Shown piece by piece: positions 1-5,839 of a stretch of 8,946 nucleotides of DNA; positions within the stretch are counted from its first letter, which is position 1; each line of letters opens with the position of its first letter. The DNA is from Desulfobacteraceae bacterium (GTDB lineage: Bacteria; Desulfobacterota; Desulfobacteria; Desulfobacterales; Desulfobacteraceae): contig PIVQ01000272.1 of NCBI GenBank assembly GCA_003354055.1, positions 1 to 8,946 of the forward strand, written 5' to 3'. The notes beneath the pieces are model-generated. The model saw nothing but the letters and a program-made list of their open reading frames with translations, ran no database searches and had not been told where the DNA came from. The translations under genes were made by a program, and so were the position numbers.

Positions 1-303
1 TAATTTTTCCCTATTTAAGGCGCAGACTTCTTGCTGTCTGAGGTTTGATGGATATTTTTTACAAATTTCCGGCCGCACTTCATACACATCACAAGAATAA
101 CTGCCATTATTCTCATTTAAGAAAAAACAATCCCCATTTTCTTTAAACTGTAAAAGATATCCTTCAAATGTTATACCTTTTGAGTTTGTGGGTATACCAA
201 AATGCAATCCTGTAAATAGTTCTAATGAATTGATTTCATGTGTAGATATTGTTATTATAGGATAATTTTTACAACATTCAGCGCATTTTTTGCACATTTT
301 CAT
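1..303 (-). CDS. YkgJ-family cysteine-cluster protein, 3' end cut by window edge
   Basis: An open frame runs from an ATG at 303 to the left edge without a stop, so the 101 visible residues are only the N-terminal part. Cysteines follow the pattern of the YkgJ/UPF0153 family: CKKCAECC at residues 4-11, GDCFFL at 57-62, then C71-D-V-Y and RPEIC at 77-81 followed by KKYPS. These cysteines are thought in the family to bind a metal ion or an iron-sulfur cluster; the biochemical role is poorly known. Residues 12-56 form a family-variable stretch. The start is uncertain: ATG codons occur at residues 1 and 3, both close to the first cysteines, and neither has a strong ribosome binding site. The gene lies on the same strand as the cold-shock gene but is separated from it by a terminator. 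Family assignment is good; function is unknown. Confidence 0.8.
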   Translation of the reverse strand, partial: MKMCKKCAECCKNYPIITISTHEINSLELFTGLHFGIPTNSKGITFEGYLLQFKENGDCFFLNENNGSYSCDVYEVRPEICKKYPSNLRQQEVCALNREKL

Positions 304-388
304 AGATATAAAATTCTCTATTTGGCTTTTAGTGTTTTTTATCCACATCAATCTCTGCGAAAACGATGAGTGCCTTTCGTAGAAACAG

Positions 389-422
389 AAAGACCCCGAA
401 CGATATTCTGTTCAGGGCCTTT
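389..422 (-). terminator. Rho-independent terminator after the cold-shock gene
   Basis: A 10-bp stem (392-401 with 410-419, two G-U wobbles when read as minus-strand RNA) has an 8-nt loop. It is flanked by AAA and TTT that extend it to 389-422. On the minus strand it is followed by a T-rich run (TTTCTGTTTC). It lies about 50 nt beyond the cold-shock stop codon. The symmetrical A and T flanks mean it could also act on the plus strand. Confidence 0.7.
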
Positions 423-472
423 ATTTCTCAAGTCATACGACGACTTTACTTTGAAGCAAATAAAACGGTTTA

Positions 473-676
473 CTAGACCACGGTTACATTTGCTGCAGCA
501 GGGCCTTTTTGGCCGTCTTCAATGTCGAATGTAACACTATCCCCTTCATTAAGGGATTTAAAACCGGTTGAATTAATGGCTGAGTGATGTACAAACACAT
601 CTTTTCCACCGTCTTGCTGTTCGATAAATCCAAAACCTTTTGAGTCGTTAAACCATTTTACGATACCGTTCGCCAT
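473..676 (-). CDS. Cold-shock domain protein (CspA family)
   Basis: This complete 67-residue single cold-shock domain protein is the usual family length. It opens with the standard [13 protein letters not shown]-binding motif RNP1 is KGFGFI (13-18) and RNP2 is VFVHH (27-31), both intact; the C-terminal half carries [20 protein letters not shown], as in typical members. Such proteins bind single-stranded RNA and DNA in the cytoplasm, melt RNA secondary structure and can act as antiterminators. The ATG at 676 is preceded by AGGAG (686-690) with a 9-nt spacer. A sigma-70 promoter lies about 150 nt upstream, giving a leader of roughly 120 nt, and a terminator follows, so it is probably a single-gene transcript. 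Whether it is cold-induced or constitutive cannot be told from sequence, and I do not assign a particular csp letter. Confidence 0.95.
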   Translation of the reverse strand: MANGIVKWFNDSKGFGFIEQQDGGKDVFVHHSAINSTGFKSLNEGDSVTFDIEDGQKGPAAANVTVV

Positions 677-806
677 GTTGGCAATCTCCTAAAAAAAAAT
701 AAAAAAATACAGTTTCTAACTTTGGGGGTAAAACCGATTTTATTGTCGGGAATATACACCTTGGGAGGGAAACATATGCACTAATACAACATAGCGCAAT
801 CCATAA

Positions 807-835
807 ATAATAGAAGACTGTTGATTAGAAGTCAA
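807..835 (-). promoter_or_regulatory. Sigma-70 promoter for the cold-shock gene
   Basis: On the minus strand a -35 box TTGACT (830-835) is followed by a 17-nt spacer and a -10 box TATTAT (807-812). Each box differs from consensus by one base, and the spacing is optimal. Transcription would begin near 800, leaving an untranslated leader of about 120 nt before the ATG at 676. The leader contains a 7-T run and a 9-T run (701-707, 691-699) just upstream of the Shine-Dalgarno sequence. Confidence 0.7.
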
Positions 836-911
836 GCATTAAATATTATTTTTAATAATCAGATTGTCATCAAACGAGGATATTAATGCTGCTATGAATA
901 CAAGTGTGGGC

Positions 912-943
912 TTTCAAAATCAGATTTATGCTGATATTTGAAA
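912..943. repeat. Intergenic inverted repeat (12-bp stem, one bulge)
   Basis: TTTCAAAATCAG (912-923) pairs with CTGATATTTGAAA (931-943), apart from one bulged A at 936, around a 7-nt loop. Neither strand has a T-run directly after the stem, so it is a poor terminator. It sits about 60 nt upstream of the broken thioesterase gene and could be an operator or an RNA hairpin. The rest of 836-1003 is AT-rich and shows no convincing promoter or gene. Confidence 0.5.
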
Positions 944-1003
944 TATATTTAAAAAAAATAGTAACGACAAGGATTGCAAAATACAATTCTTAAGTAGGTG
1001 AAA

Positions 1004-1370
1004 ATGGCACGCATTGAAATTGAAATGATAAACAATTTTGTCTTTGAGACAGAACTTGAAGTAAGAATGACAGAAATCAATTTAGCAAACCATGTCGGGC
1101 TTTCAATCGGTAAGCGGGGGCGGAAAAGGCCTGATAATTGCTGACCTTGCTGTTTCTTATAAGGCGCAGGCTTTTTACAAAGACAGGCTGAAGTTTGAAA
1201 TTGGGGCTGGGGACTTTAACAAATACGGGTGTGATATTTTTTACAGAATAACTAAAAAGGGAACAGACGAGTTGGTTGTTTATGCAAAAACGGGTGTTGT
1301 TTTCTTTGATTATTTGAAAAATCAGGTTGCTGATATTCCTGAGGCATTTGTGTCAAAATTTGATCGATAA
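1004..1370 (+). pseudogene. Hotdog-fold acyl-CoA thioesterase, frameshifted with an internal deletion
   Basis: Two overlapping frames together resemble one small thioesterase of the 4-hydroxybenzoyl-CoA/YbgC type, normally about 135-150 residues. The first frame starts at the ATG at 1004 behind AGGTG (996-1000). It reads MARIEIEM, then a block ending with INLANHVG (residues 25-32), which matches the family's usual N-terminus and its NxGNHLG-like active-site region. It then leaves homology and stops at 1142. The second frame, from about 1095, picks up at GFQSVSGGGKGLIIADLAV and continues with the family's YKAQAFYKDRLKFEIGAGDF and AKTGVVFFDY segments to the stop at 1370. About 20 residues expected between the halves (the helix usually like NDSLLSLIHEARVRFL) are missing, so this is a deletion plus frameshift, not just a base slip. 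A product starting at 1092 has no ribosome binding site and lacks the catalytic region. Family assignment rests on remembered homologues. Confidence 0.7.
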
Positions 1371-1418
1371 GGATTGAGAGTAGGGAGGGGATGATGCTTG
1401 GTTTTTATTATAAAGTTT

Positions 1419-1433
1419 TGACAGATGCTGTCA
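1419..1433. repeat. Short perfect palindrome TGACAG-N3-CTGTCA
   Basis: Two 6-bp arms are separated by ATG, between the pseudogene and the convergent zinc-ribbon gene. It could be a protein-binding site or a small hairpin. There is no T-run for termination and no other copy was noticed in the window. Confidence 0.35.
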
Positions 1434-1456
1434 TATGGAATCCTGATTTTTTCAAA

Positions 1457-1909
1457 TTAATCGATAGAATCAGTTAATTCTTTAATTCTATCGGAGATAT
1501 CCCGAACAGTTGTTTTTTTATTATCTATCCACCATTTGGCATCTGTTTTTTCCTGCCACTCCTGTAAAAACAAATTAAATGCATTATCTGATAATTCTTT
1601 TTCTTCATCATCATTAAATATAAGACTTTCTTTCAAAAAGTTGACTTTGTTGATCAGCTCAGCCCTGATTTTTTCTGCCCAGGAAACTCTTTTTGGGGTC
1701 CCAACGAGTGTAGGGAAGCCTATTTTGGCATGAGATTTTGCTAATTTAGATGTCTGTTTTTCGAAATACTCAGTTTTGCATGTTTCACAATACCAATCTT
1801 TATTGGCCACAAGCCATAAATTTTTCTCATGGTTTTCAAATAGCTGAGTTGGAAATTTATTATAGCAAGTCTTACACCTAACTTCATAATCGTATATTTC
1901 TTTTGTCAT
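1457..1909 (-). CDS. Hypothetical protein with N-terminal zinc ribbon
   Basis: I do not recognise a named family with certainty. The 150-residue product has two zinc knuckles, C12-K-T-C15 and C41-E-T-C44, 25 residues apart, a classic zinc-ribbon layout. A basic linker (LAKSHAK, 56-62) leads to a compact block GFPTLVGTPKRVSWAEKIR (64-82). The WAEKIR-type element recurs, as I recall, in uncharacterised small proteins of bacteria and mobile DNA. The C-terminal half is charged and probably helical, with two Trp-rich stretches (LQEWQEK and KWWIDNKK). No signal peptide or membrane segment is seen. The ATG at 1909 is preceded by GAGGG (1914-1918) with a short 4-nt gap. It is convergent with the thioesterase remnant, has no clear promoter of its own, and its end overlaps a hairpin. 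A nucleic-acid-binding role is plausible but is only inference. Confidence 0.75.
   Translation of the reverse strand: MTKEIYDYEVRCKTCYNKFPTQLFENHEKNLWLVANKDWYCETCKTEYFEKQTSKLAKSHAKIGFPTLVGTPKRVSWAEKIRAELINKVNFLKESLIFNDDEEKELSDNAFNLFLQEWQEKTDAKWWIDNKKTTVRDISDRIKELTDSID
1462..1493 (-). repeat. 9-bp inverted repeat at the end of the zinc-ribbon gene
   Basis: CGATAGAAT (1462-1470) and ATTCTATCG (1485-1493) are perfectly complementary around a 14-nt AT-rich loop. The stem lies in the last codons of the zinc-ribbon gene, just before its TAA. Read on the minus strand it is followed by ATTAATTTGAAAAAA, which lacks a proper T-run. It may protect the mRNA 3' end or weakly terminate transcription. Confidence 0.4.
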
Positions 1910-1935
1910 TATACCCTCAATTTTTTGTATTTATT

Positions 1936-2037
1936 TTTAAAGGGGTGGCATCCCTAAAACAAAACGAGTTACGCTTAACAGCGTTAGGAATCGTTACAAA
2001 ATAACTTGATCTGAATTGTTTCCAAAACCCCTTAAAA
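1936..2037. repeat. Nested inverted-repeat element with attC-like core
   Basis: Outer arms AAGGGGT (1940-1946) and ACCCCTT (2027-2033) are inverted copies, extended imperfectly by A/T flanks. Inside lies a second imperfect hairpin: AACGA (1963-1967) with TCGTT (1991-1995), and ACGCT (1971-1975) with AGCGT (1980-1984). Its centre, GCTTAACAGCGTTAGGA, resembles the L'/R' simple site of integron attC sites (GCTTAAC...GCGTTAGA in the aadA cassette). The last base of the GTTRRRY core does not fit and I cannot find a convincing partner half. The element fills the gap between ihfB and the zinc-ribbon gene. Confidence 0.35.
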
Positions 2038-2098
2038 GACTGGGTATTTTGAAAGCAAAAGATCAAATAATTCTGGAGCCGATCCTTACTTATCGATT

Positions 2099-2377
2099 CT
2101 ATGTATAGTCGACTCGTTCTTTCAATTCTTTACCGCATTTAAAAAACGGTAATTTTTTTGGAGCCACTTGAACTTTTTTACCAGTTTTAGGATTTCGACC
2201 GGTGTACCCTTCGTATTCTTTTATAGAAAAGGAACAGAGTCCCCTGATTTCGACTCTATCACCCTTGCTAAAGGCATCTGCCATTTCAGAAAAGAAAATA
2301 TTTACAATGTCACCAGCTTCTTGTTTGTTCAGATTACATCTTTCTTTAAGATTTTGGATAAGTTCAAGCTTGTTCAA
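2099..2377 (-). CDS. Integration host factor beta-like / HU-family DNA-binding protein
   Basis: This small basic DNA-bending protein acts on the nucleoid, in recombination and in transcription regulation. It probably works as a dimer, with an IHF-alpha or HU partner encoded elsewhere. From the TTG at 2377 the product is 92 residues, beginning MNKLELIQNL as IHF/HU proteins do. It has the RVEIRGLCSF strand (41-50), the flexible arm with the intercalating-proline motif GRNPKTG (60-66), and the C-terminal PKKLPFFKCGKELKERV typical of deltaproteobacterial IHF-beta. The frame stays open to an ATG at 2395. However, a strong AAGGAG (2387-2392) lies inside that extension, 9 nt before the TTG, and the upstream ATG has no ribosome binding site. 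A sigma-70 promoter just upstream gives a leader of about 32 nt to the TTG. It is probably a one-gene transcript. Whether it is functionally IHF-beta or a generic HU cannot be settled here. Confidence 0.92.
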   Translation of the reverse strand: MNKLELIQNLKERCNLNKQEAGDIVNIFFSEMADAFSKGDRVEIRGLCSFSIKEYEGYTGRNPKTGKKVQVAPKKLPFFKCGKELKERVDYT

Positions 2378-2386
2378 AAATTGTGT

Positions 2387-2392
2387 CTCCTT
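2387..2392 (-). promoter_or_regulatory. Ribosome binding site that fixes the TTG start of the IHF/HU gene
   Basis: AAGGAG on the minus strand is followed after 9 nt by TTG (2375-2377). Because it lies downstream of the ATG at 2395, it supports initiation at the TTG and not at the ATG. Confidence 0.7.
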
Positions 2393-2416
2393 CATTATGG
2401 TCTTTTTTGATGGCCG

Positions 2417-2445
2417 AATGTATTGTCAATTCAAAAGGTTGTCAA
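2417..2445 (-). promoter_or_regulatory. Sigma-70 promoter for the IHF/HU gene
   Basis: On the minus strand a perfect -35 box TTGACA (2440-2445), a 17-nt spacer and a -10 box TACATT (2417-2422) predict a start near 2410, about 32 nt before the TTG codon. A second TTGACA lies inside the spacer but has no matching -10 box. Confidence 0.7.
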
Positions 2446-2763
2446 GGAATTGATTCGAGTATTTTAAATATGGCATAAAGAAAAGATCACTGTTTGATAT
2501 TGTTAAAATTTAACCACGTACGGAACCGCCGCCACCGAAAAGGAATCAGATTGACTTTGAAAAATTCTTTAAAAACAATAGAATACATTAAAAATATAAC
2601 TTTAGTTGCCGTTGGCTCCATTAAGTTTTCAAGTTTAAATATGCAGGATTTTGGAATGAAATTTGGCTGCAAAAACTCACACAAATATAAACGAAAAAAA
2701 TGCCGGAACCATGCCGTCAAATCTGATAGGTCAGTAGCAATACAGATTCATAAGAAAAGTCTT
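2446..2763. other. AT-rich intergenic stretch without a convincing gene
   Basis: This stretch separates the lipA stop from the IHF promoter. Open frames exist on both strands (about 2487-2720 minus and 2494-2778 plus). Both begin at TTG without a ribosome binding site, overlap each other, look random in composition, and one runs into lipA. On the minus strand, 2694-2720 reads CGGCATGGTTCCGGCA followed by seven Ts; the stem is only about 3 bp, so it is at best a weak terminator for the gcv-lip operon. The sequence may be decayed DNA, but no parent gene could be recognised. Confidence 0.5.
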
Positions 2764-3663
2764 TTATTCAGCGAATAAATCCTGAGCCTTATAGGAACTT
2801 CTCACATGGGGACCGGATGCCACCCGTTTGAACCCTATTTCTCTGGCACGGATTTCAAGATCTTTGAATTGCTCGGGTGTATAATAGGTGAACACGGGCA
2901 GATGATCTCTTGTGGGCTGCAGGTATTGGCCAATGGTCAGGATATCGCAGCCATGTTCAAACAGGTCTGCCATGGCCTTTTCAAGCTCTTCAACGGTTTC
3001 TCCCAATCCCACCATGATACCGGATTTGGTCAGCATGTCGGGATTCAGGCGTTTGACATTGGAGATCAGATCCAGGGATCTTTGGTAAACCGCTTTGGGT
3101 CGGACCCTGGCGTATTGTGAAGCCACGGTTTCTAAATTGTGATTGAGGACGTCAGGTTCTGCATCCATCACAATTTTCAGAGCATCGATGTCCCCCTGGA
3201 GATCCGGGATGAGAACTTCTACTCTGGGCTGGGAGTTTTCGTCAGAGGGCAGGGTGGCTTTAATGGCACGTATGGTTTTTGCAAATTGCTCTGCACCGCC
3301 GTCCGGCAGATCATCCCTTGTGACCGAGGTGACAACCACGTAGCGAAGGCCAAGGGTTTTGGAGGCGTCTGCAACCCGCTGGGGTTCTTTGGGATCTACA
3401 GGCGTGGGGGCTTCGGCCGTGACATTGCAAAACCTGCAGTGCCGGGTGCACTGAGACCCCAATATCATAAAGGTGGAGGTGTCCTTGGAAAAGCACTCGA
3501 ACATGTTGGGGCAGTTGGCTTCCTGACAGACGGTATGAAGTTTGGATTCCGACAGCAGACGGGTCACCCGCTGATAATCTCCGCCCACTGGCAGTTTCTT
3601 TTTAAGCCAGGCTGGTTTACCTTTGGGCCTGGTATTGCTTTTACAATTGGCATTACATTGCAT
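2764..3663 (-). CDS. lipA: Lipoyl synthase (radical SAM)
   Basis: LipA inserts two sulfur atoms into the octanoyl chain carried by a lipoyl domain, here most likely GcvH. It uses S-adenosylmethionine and two 4Fe-4S clusters. The auxiliary cluster motif is C46-N4-C51-N5-C57 (CQEANCPNMFEC), the radical-SAM motif is C72-N3-C76-N2-C79 (CTRHCRFC), and the C-terminal serine motif RSSY at 288-291 is present, so all essential ligands are seen. The 299-residue length is normal. The N-terminus carries two extra cysteines (C3 and C7) before the conserved region; their meaning is unclear. The ATG at 3663 follows the lipB stop by 11 nt, and its ribosome binding site AAGGA overlaps that stop codon, so translation is probably coupled. 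It is the last gene of the gcvT-H-PA-PB-lipB-lipA operon. Confidence 0.97.
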   Translation of the reverse strand: MQCNANCKSNTRPKGKPAWLKKKLPVGGDYQRVTRLLSESKLHTVCQEANCPNMFECFSKDTSTFMILGSQCTRHCRFCNVTAEAPTPVDPKEPQRVADASKTLGLRYVVVTSVTRDDLPDGGAEQFAKTIRAIKATLPSDENSQPRVEVLIPDLQGDIDALKIVMDAEPDVLNHNLETVASQYARVRPKAVYQRSLDLISNVKRLNPDMLTKSGIMVGLGETVEELEKAMADLFEHGCDILTIGQYLQPTRDHLPVFTYYTPEQFKDLEIRAREIGFKRVASGPHVRSSYKAQDLFAE

Positions 3664-3674
3664 GGTCGGAATCC

Positions 3675-4400
3675 TTATTTTACATCACATTGGAAAATTT
3701 CGGAAAAGTATTGGACAAAACACTCGGCTACTTTATCCATGATTTTCCTGTCGGTTTCATCGGGCTCTCTGTCCAGAGACTGCTGACCAGATTTGTTTTC
3801 AAGGGCAATCGAGGTCATCCCCTGGTTGGTAAGGCCGCAGGGATTGATCCAGGTAAAAGGGGCAAGATCCGGGTTGACGTTCAGGGCAAGGCCGTGGATG
3901 GATACCCCTTTTTTAATGGAAATGCCAACGCTTCCGATTTTTTTGTCCTTTACCCAGAGGCCGTGGTTTCTGTCGTCCCGGTTGGCAGGCACATCAAAGG
4001 CCTCACAGGTGCGCTTCATGATCTCTTCTAAGCCTTCGACAAATTCGGGAACGCTGAGCTTGTTTTTTTCAAGGTTGATCACAGGATAAAGCACTGCCTG
4101 GCCCGGACCGTGATAGGTGATGTTTCCGCCCCGGTCTGTCTGGACAATGTTGATACCTTTGTCATCCAGAAAGGATTCAGACACCACCAGGTTTTCCCTG
4201 CCGCCTCTACGTCCTAAGGTGTATACCGGCGGATGCTGGACAAAGAGCAGGCGGTCGGGCTGATCCGGATCTTTTATCTTGGCTGTGAGCGTTTCCTGCT
4301 GGAGGGCCAGCGCCCGTGTGTATTCGAGAATACCTAAATTGGTGAATTCACACGAGCGCTGGTTGGACAATGCCATTTGGGAATCTATCCTCTCAGGCAT
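3675..4400 (-). CDS. lipB: Octanoyl-ACP:protein octanoyltransferase
   Basis: LipB moves an octanoyl group from acyl-carrier protein to the lipoyl-domain lysine, the step before LipA. The biotin/lipoate ligase fold is evident. The conserved HPPVYTLGRRG (56-66), RGGNITYHGPGQ (90-101) and KIGSVGI (154-160, Lys154) are present, followed by the catalytic cysteine in NPCGL (186-190, Cys188). Lys154 and Cys188 are 34 apart, the same spacing as the E. coli catalytic pair. Family length is about 210-240; this frame gives 241. The first ATG (4400) overlaps gcvPB by 16 nt and has no good ribosome binding site. An internal ATG at 4376 (residue 9) has AGAGGA about 11 nt upstream and would give 233 residues, so the start may be there. 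Either way it is translationally linked to gcvPB. Confidence 0.95.
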   Translation of the reverse strand: MPERIDSQMALSNQRSCEFTNLGILEYTRALALQQETLTAKIKDPDQPDRLLFVQHPPVYTLGRRGGRENLVVSESFLDDKGINIVQTDRGGNITYHGPGQAVLYPVINLEKNKLSVPEFVEGLEEIMKRTCEAFDVPANRDDRNHGLWVKDKKIGSVGISIKKGVSIHGLALNVNPDLAPFTWINPCGLTNQGMTSIALENKSGQQSLDREPDETDRKIMDKVAECFVQYFSEIFQCDVK

Positions 4401-5839
4401 GGCTTTCTGGCTGCGGCTACTTCGTCAAGCCGGGTAACCTTGGTACGCAGCGGTGCCTTCTGCAACTTCTCAGGCGTCTCCGCAGCTTCCTTGGCGATGG
4501 CTTTTACCGCATCGATGAACTGGTCAATATCTTCCTTGGACTCGGTCTCAGTGGGTTCAACCATGAAGGCTGCATCAACCACAAGCGGAAAGTACACTGT
4601 TGGCGGATGGAAGCCGAAATCCAGAAGGCGTTTGGCCATATCCATGGTGGTGATATGGTGTTCCTTCTGGTGTTTGTCGTTGAACACGCACTCATGCATG
4701 CAGGGACGGTCATAGGGAAGGTTAAGCGTGTCTTTGAGGCTCTCTTTAATATAATTTGCATTGAGAACCGCGTATTTTGAGACATTGGTCAACCCTTCTC
4801 CGCCCATGCTGAGGATATAGGCATAGGCTTTGATCATGACGCCGAAATGGCCGTAAAAGGTGTGCATGCGGCCGATGGTATCAGGACAGTCAGTGACAAA
4901 CTTATAGGTGTCCAGATCCCGTTCTATCCGGGGGATAGGCAGGAAAGGAGCCAGTTTGTCTACAACCGCAACGGGACCTGAACCCGGACCACCACCGCCG
5001 TGGGGGGTGGAAAAGGTCTTGTGCAGGTTGAGATGAAGCACGTCGATACCAAGATCACCGGGTTTGACAATGCCCATGATGGCGTTCATGTTGGCGCCGT
5101 CACCGTAGACCAGGCCGCCTTTGGCATGAACGATATCGCAGACCTCTTTGATGTTTTCTTCAAAGAGTCCCAGAGTGTTGGGGTTGGTAATCATGATACC
5201 GGCAGTATCTTCATCCATTACCGCTGCAACGGCTTCGGGGTCAAGAATGCCTTTGGGTCCGGATTTAATGCTGATGGACTCGTATCCGCAGAGGCTAGCC
5301 GATGCCGGGTTGGTGCCATGGGCAGTATCCGGAATCAGGATTTTCGACCGTTGTTTTCCCTGTTTTGCATGATAGGCATGGATCATGAGTATCCCTGCAA
5401 GTTCCCCGTGCGCACCGGCAGCCGGCTGCAAGGTTACTGCGGGAAATCCTGTGATTTCACCGAGCAGATGCTCCAGTTCGTACATCAGACGAAGGGCACC
5501 CTGGGAGAACTCATCACCTGTCAGGGGATGGGCTCCGGCAAATCCCTGGCGGGCAGCCTGGACTTCATTGGTTTTGGGGTTGTACTTCATGGTGCAGGAT
5601 CCTAAAGGATACATACCGGAATCCACACCAAAGTTCCACTGGGAAAGACGGGTAAAATGACGGACCACATCCAGCTCGGACAGCTGGGGTAGATCAGGTG
5701 CATCACCTGTCAGGGACGGGTCAAGTTCCGCTCTTTCTACGTCCGCCTTGGGCAGGGAGATGGCGCATCTGCCCTCACGGCTTTTTTCCCAGAGCTGGGG
5801 TTCGTTGAATATAAGGCCGCTGGTGCCTGGCTGTTTCAT
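4385..5839 (-). CDS. gcvPB: Glycine dehydrogenase (decarboxylating) subunit 2
   Basis: This is the C-terminal half of P-protein, encoded as a separate gene. With GcvPA it decarboxylates glycine using pyridoxal phosphate and passes the aminomethyl group to lipoyl-GcvH. The 484 residues fit the family. The PLP lysine is K274 in LNLHKTFSTPHGGGGPG. Other conserved segments are YPLGSCTMKYNPK (77-89), the QPAAGAHGELAG region (138-149), IPDTAHGTNPAS (169-180) and MITNPNTLGLFE (216-227). The ATG at 5839 overlaps the gcvPA stop in an ATGA arrangement. Its AAGGAGG ribosome binding site lies in the last codons of gcvPA, indicating strong coupling and a 1:1 product ratio. No frameshift or missing catalytic residue is seen. 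Confidence 0.97.
   Translation of the reverse strand: MKQPGTSGLIFNEPQLWEKSREGRCAISLPKADVERAELDPSLTGDAPDLPQLSELDVVRHFTRLSQWNFGVDSGMYPLGSCTMKYNPKTNEVQAARQGFAGAHPLTGDEFSQGALRLMYELEHLLGEITGFPAVTLQPAAGAHGELAGILMIHAYHAKQGKQRSKILIPDTAHGTNPASASLCGYESISIKSGPKGILDPEAVAAVMDEDTAGIMITNPNTLGLFEENIKEVCDIVHAKGGLVYGDGANMNAIMGIVKPGDLGIDVLHLNLHKTFSTPHGGGGPGSGPVAVVDKLAPFLPIPRIERDLDTYKFVTDCPDTIGRMHTFYGHFGVMIKAYAYILSMGGEGLTNVSKYAVLNANYIKESLKDTLNLPYDRPCMHECVFNDKHQKEHHITTMDMAKRLLDFGFHPPTVYFPLVVDAAFMVEPTETESKEDIDQFIDAVKAIAKEAAETPEKLQKAPLRTKVTRLDEVAAARKPCLRG

Noticed and set aside
1005..1019. Sigma-54-like TGGCAC sequence
   Set aside because: The -12 element lacks the required GC dinucleotide and the site lies inside the thioesterase reading frame.
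1391..1477. Possible 28-residue plus-strand peptide starting MMLGFYYKVL after AGGGAGGGG
   Set aside because: The purine-rich stretch looks like a ribosome site, but the peptide is very short, overlaps the end of the zinc-ribbon gene in antisense, and has no recognisable feature.
2024..2050. Hairpin AAAACCC/GGGTaTTTT as terminator of the ihf gene
   Set aside because: The G-C part of the stem is only 3-4 bp with an 11-nt loop and no T-run beyond the stem; too weak to call.
2487..2778. Overlapping open frames on both strands in the lipA-ihf spacer
   Set aside because: Both begin at TTG without a ribosome binding site, overlap each other, have random-looking composition, match no family I know, and one runs into lipA.
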